NCBI GenBank assembly: GCA_025450155.1
Contig: JANWIB010000081.1
Coordinates: 1 to 7,427, forward strand
DNA: 7,427 nt
Reading direction: 5' to 3'
From: Sphingobacteriaceae bacterium
GTDB lineage: Bacteria > Bacteroidota > Bacteroidia > Sphingobacteriales > Sphingobacteriaceae
In this document: positions 6,858-7,427 of the stretch, piece after piece
How positions within the stretch are numbered: position 1 is the stretch's first letter
How the letters are laid out: every line of letters starts with the position of its first letter
Notes under the pieces: generated by a model
What the model was told of the DNA's origin: nothing
Seen by the model: the letters and a program-made list of their open reading frames with translations, nothing else
The model's database searches: none
Position numbers and translations under genes: made by a program

Positions 6858-7427
6858 TTAACTAATTTTCGAAGCTATAATTGTTAAAGCACTAGACAAT
6901 TTTTCTTTGTCTGGCTCTCCTGCCAAAGCTATCCGAAAACAGTGTTCGCCCATTTCAGGCTGAATAGCAAATTCCGTTCCTAGGGATACAAAAATATGTT
7001 CATTAGCTAGATCGGCTACTAATTGTGTAGCACTTTTATTAGCCGACAATTTTACCCATACATGAAATGCTGTTGGGTAGATATCATATTCAATACCCGA
7101 AAATTTGTCTTTTAAAATTTCCTGCGAAAATTTGGCTAATTGTTGTTTTTCTATACTAATCTTAGTTAACCATCCCTGCTCTAATACATATTTAGCTAAA
7201 CGAGAATTAAAAGTAGAAGTACCGCTTGAGGTGAAACGGATCCAATCAGCCAAAGACCCTGTTATAGAAGACGGAGCAAATAAAAAAGCTGTTTTTATAA
7301 AAGAATTAATGGGTTTCGAAAGACTTGAGATATGAACCGTATGGTTTGGAATTAATTCTAAAAATGATGAGGGCGGCTCGGTACATAAAAACCGGTAAGC
7401 ATCATCTTCAATGAGCAATATATTCTC
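6858..7427 (-). CDS. PLP-dependent aminotransferase domain, MocR-like (5' end outside window)
   Basis: C-terminal 189 residues of a fold-type I PLP enzyme domain; the gene continues beyond the right edge. Counting from the TTG codon at 7418-7416, EDDAY (4-8) supplies the Asp that contacts the pyridine nitrogen (D5) and the Tyr (Y8). SSLSK (31-35) holds the Lys expected to bind PLP (K35, codon 7316-7314). HCFRIALAG (159-167) supplies the substrate-carboxylate Arg (R162). Segments RLAKYVLEQGWLTK (73-86) and AFHVWVKL (117-124) follow the order of MocR/GntR-type aminotransferase domains, so the missing upstream part may carry a winged-helix DNA-binding domain. A stand-alone aminotransferase is equally possible. 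Upstream codons (ENI) continue the frame to the edge, so the TTG is not taken as a start. At the position of the usual phosphate-binding Arg, seven residues after the PLP Lys, there is a Lys (K42). Confidence 0.85.
   Translation of the reverse strand, partial: ENILLIEDDAYRFLCTEPPSSFLELIPNHTVHISSLSKPINSFIKTAFLFAPSSITGSLADWIRFTSSGTSTFNSRLAKYVLEQGWLTKISIEKQQLAKFSQEILKDKFSGIEYDIYPTAFHVWVKLSANKSATQLVADLANEHIFVSLGTEFAIQPEMGEHCFRIALAGEPDKEKLSSALTIIASKIS

Noticed and set aside
6855..6864. 10-bp palindrome TAGTTAACTA at the end of the aminotransferase gene, in the convergent junction with FUSC
   Set aside because: It overlaps the stop codon, has no loop and no following T-tract on either strand, and is AT-rich, so I do not call it a terminator or operator.
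7105..7335. 76-codon plus-strand frame antisense to the aminotransferase domain
   Set aside because: It is antisense to conserved PLP-domain residues, with no initiation signal or recognisable protein.

Overview
The window looks like a chromosomal stretch from a Bacteroidota bacterium, most likely a Sphingobacteriaceae member (Pedobacter/Mucilaginibacter-like). This is inferred from the style of the MutS and FUSC proteins, the modest GC content, the general lack of Shine-Dalgarno sites, and weak matches to the TTTG/TAnnTTTG promoter type. No phylogenetic search was possible, so the genus is open.

Layout: (1) 1-1062, plus strand, the 3' part of a membrane-anchored YkuE-type metallophosphoesterase; its 5' end lies outside the window. 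(2) 1004-3613, minus strand, a complete mutS for mismatch repair. It converges on the phosphoesterase gene, and the two coding regions overlap by 59 bp. (3) 3734-4604, a small AT-rich accessory patch with two divergent genes of unknown function (82 aa on minus, 151 aa on plus). The 166 bp between them is extremely AT-rich (about 24% GC by hand count) and holds a start-less antisense reading frame that ends 12 bp before the 82-aa gene. (4) 4700-6832, plus strand, a complete FUSC/YccS-type inner-membrane protein with two hydrophobic blocks. (5) 6858-7427, minus strand, the 3' part of a fold-type I PLP aminotransferase domain, probably the C-terminal part of a MocR/GntR-type regulator or a stand-alone aminotransferase. 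It runs off the right edge.

The genes do not form one pathway. The phosphoesterase, mutS, FUSC and aminotransferase genes look like ordinary chromosomal genes packed tightly in convergent pairs. The only part with an accessory character is 3734-4604. Its composition (about 33%, 24% and 30% GC for its three parts by hand count) and its small proteins without recognisable function resemble leftover toxin/immunity cargo, but that is inference. I see no CRISPR array, rRNA, tRNA, IS element, transposase or long repeat, and no clear evidence for a complete novel system.
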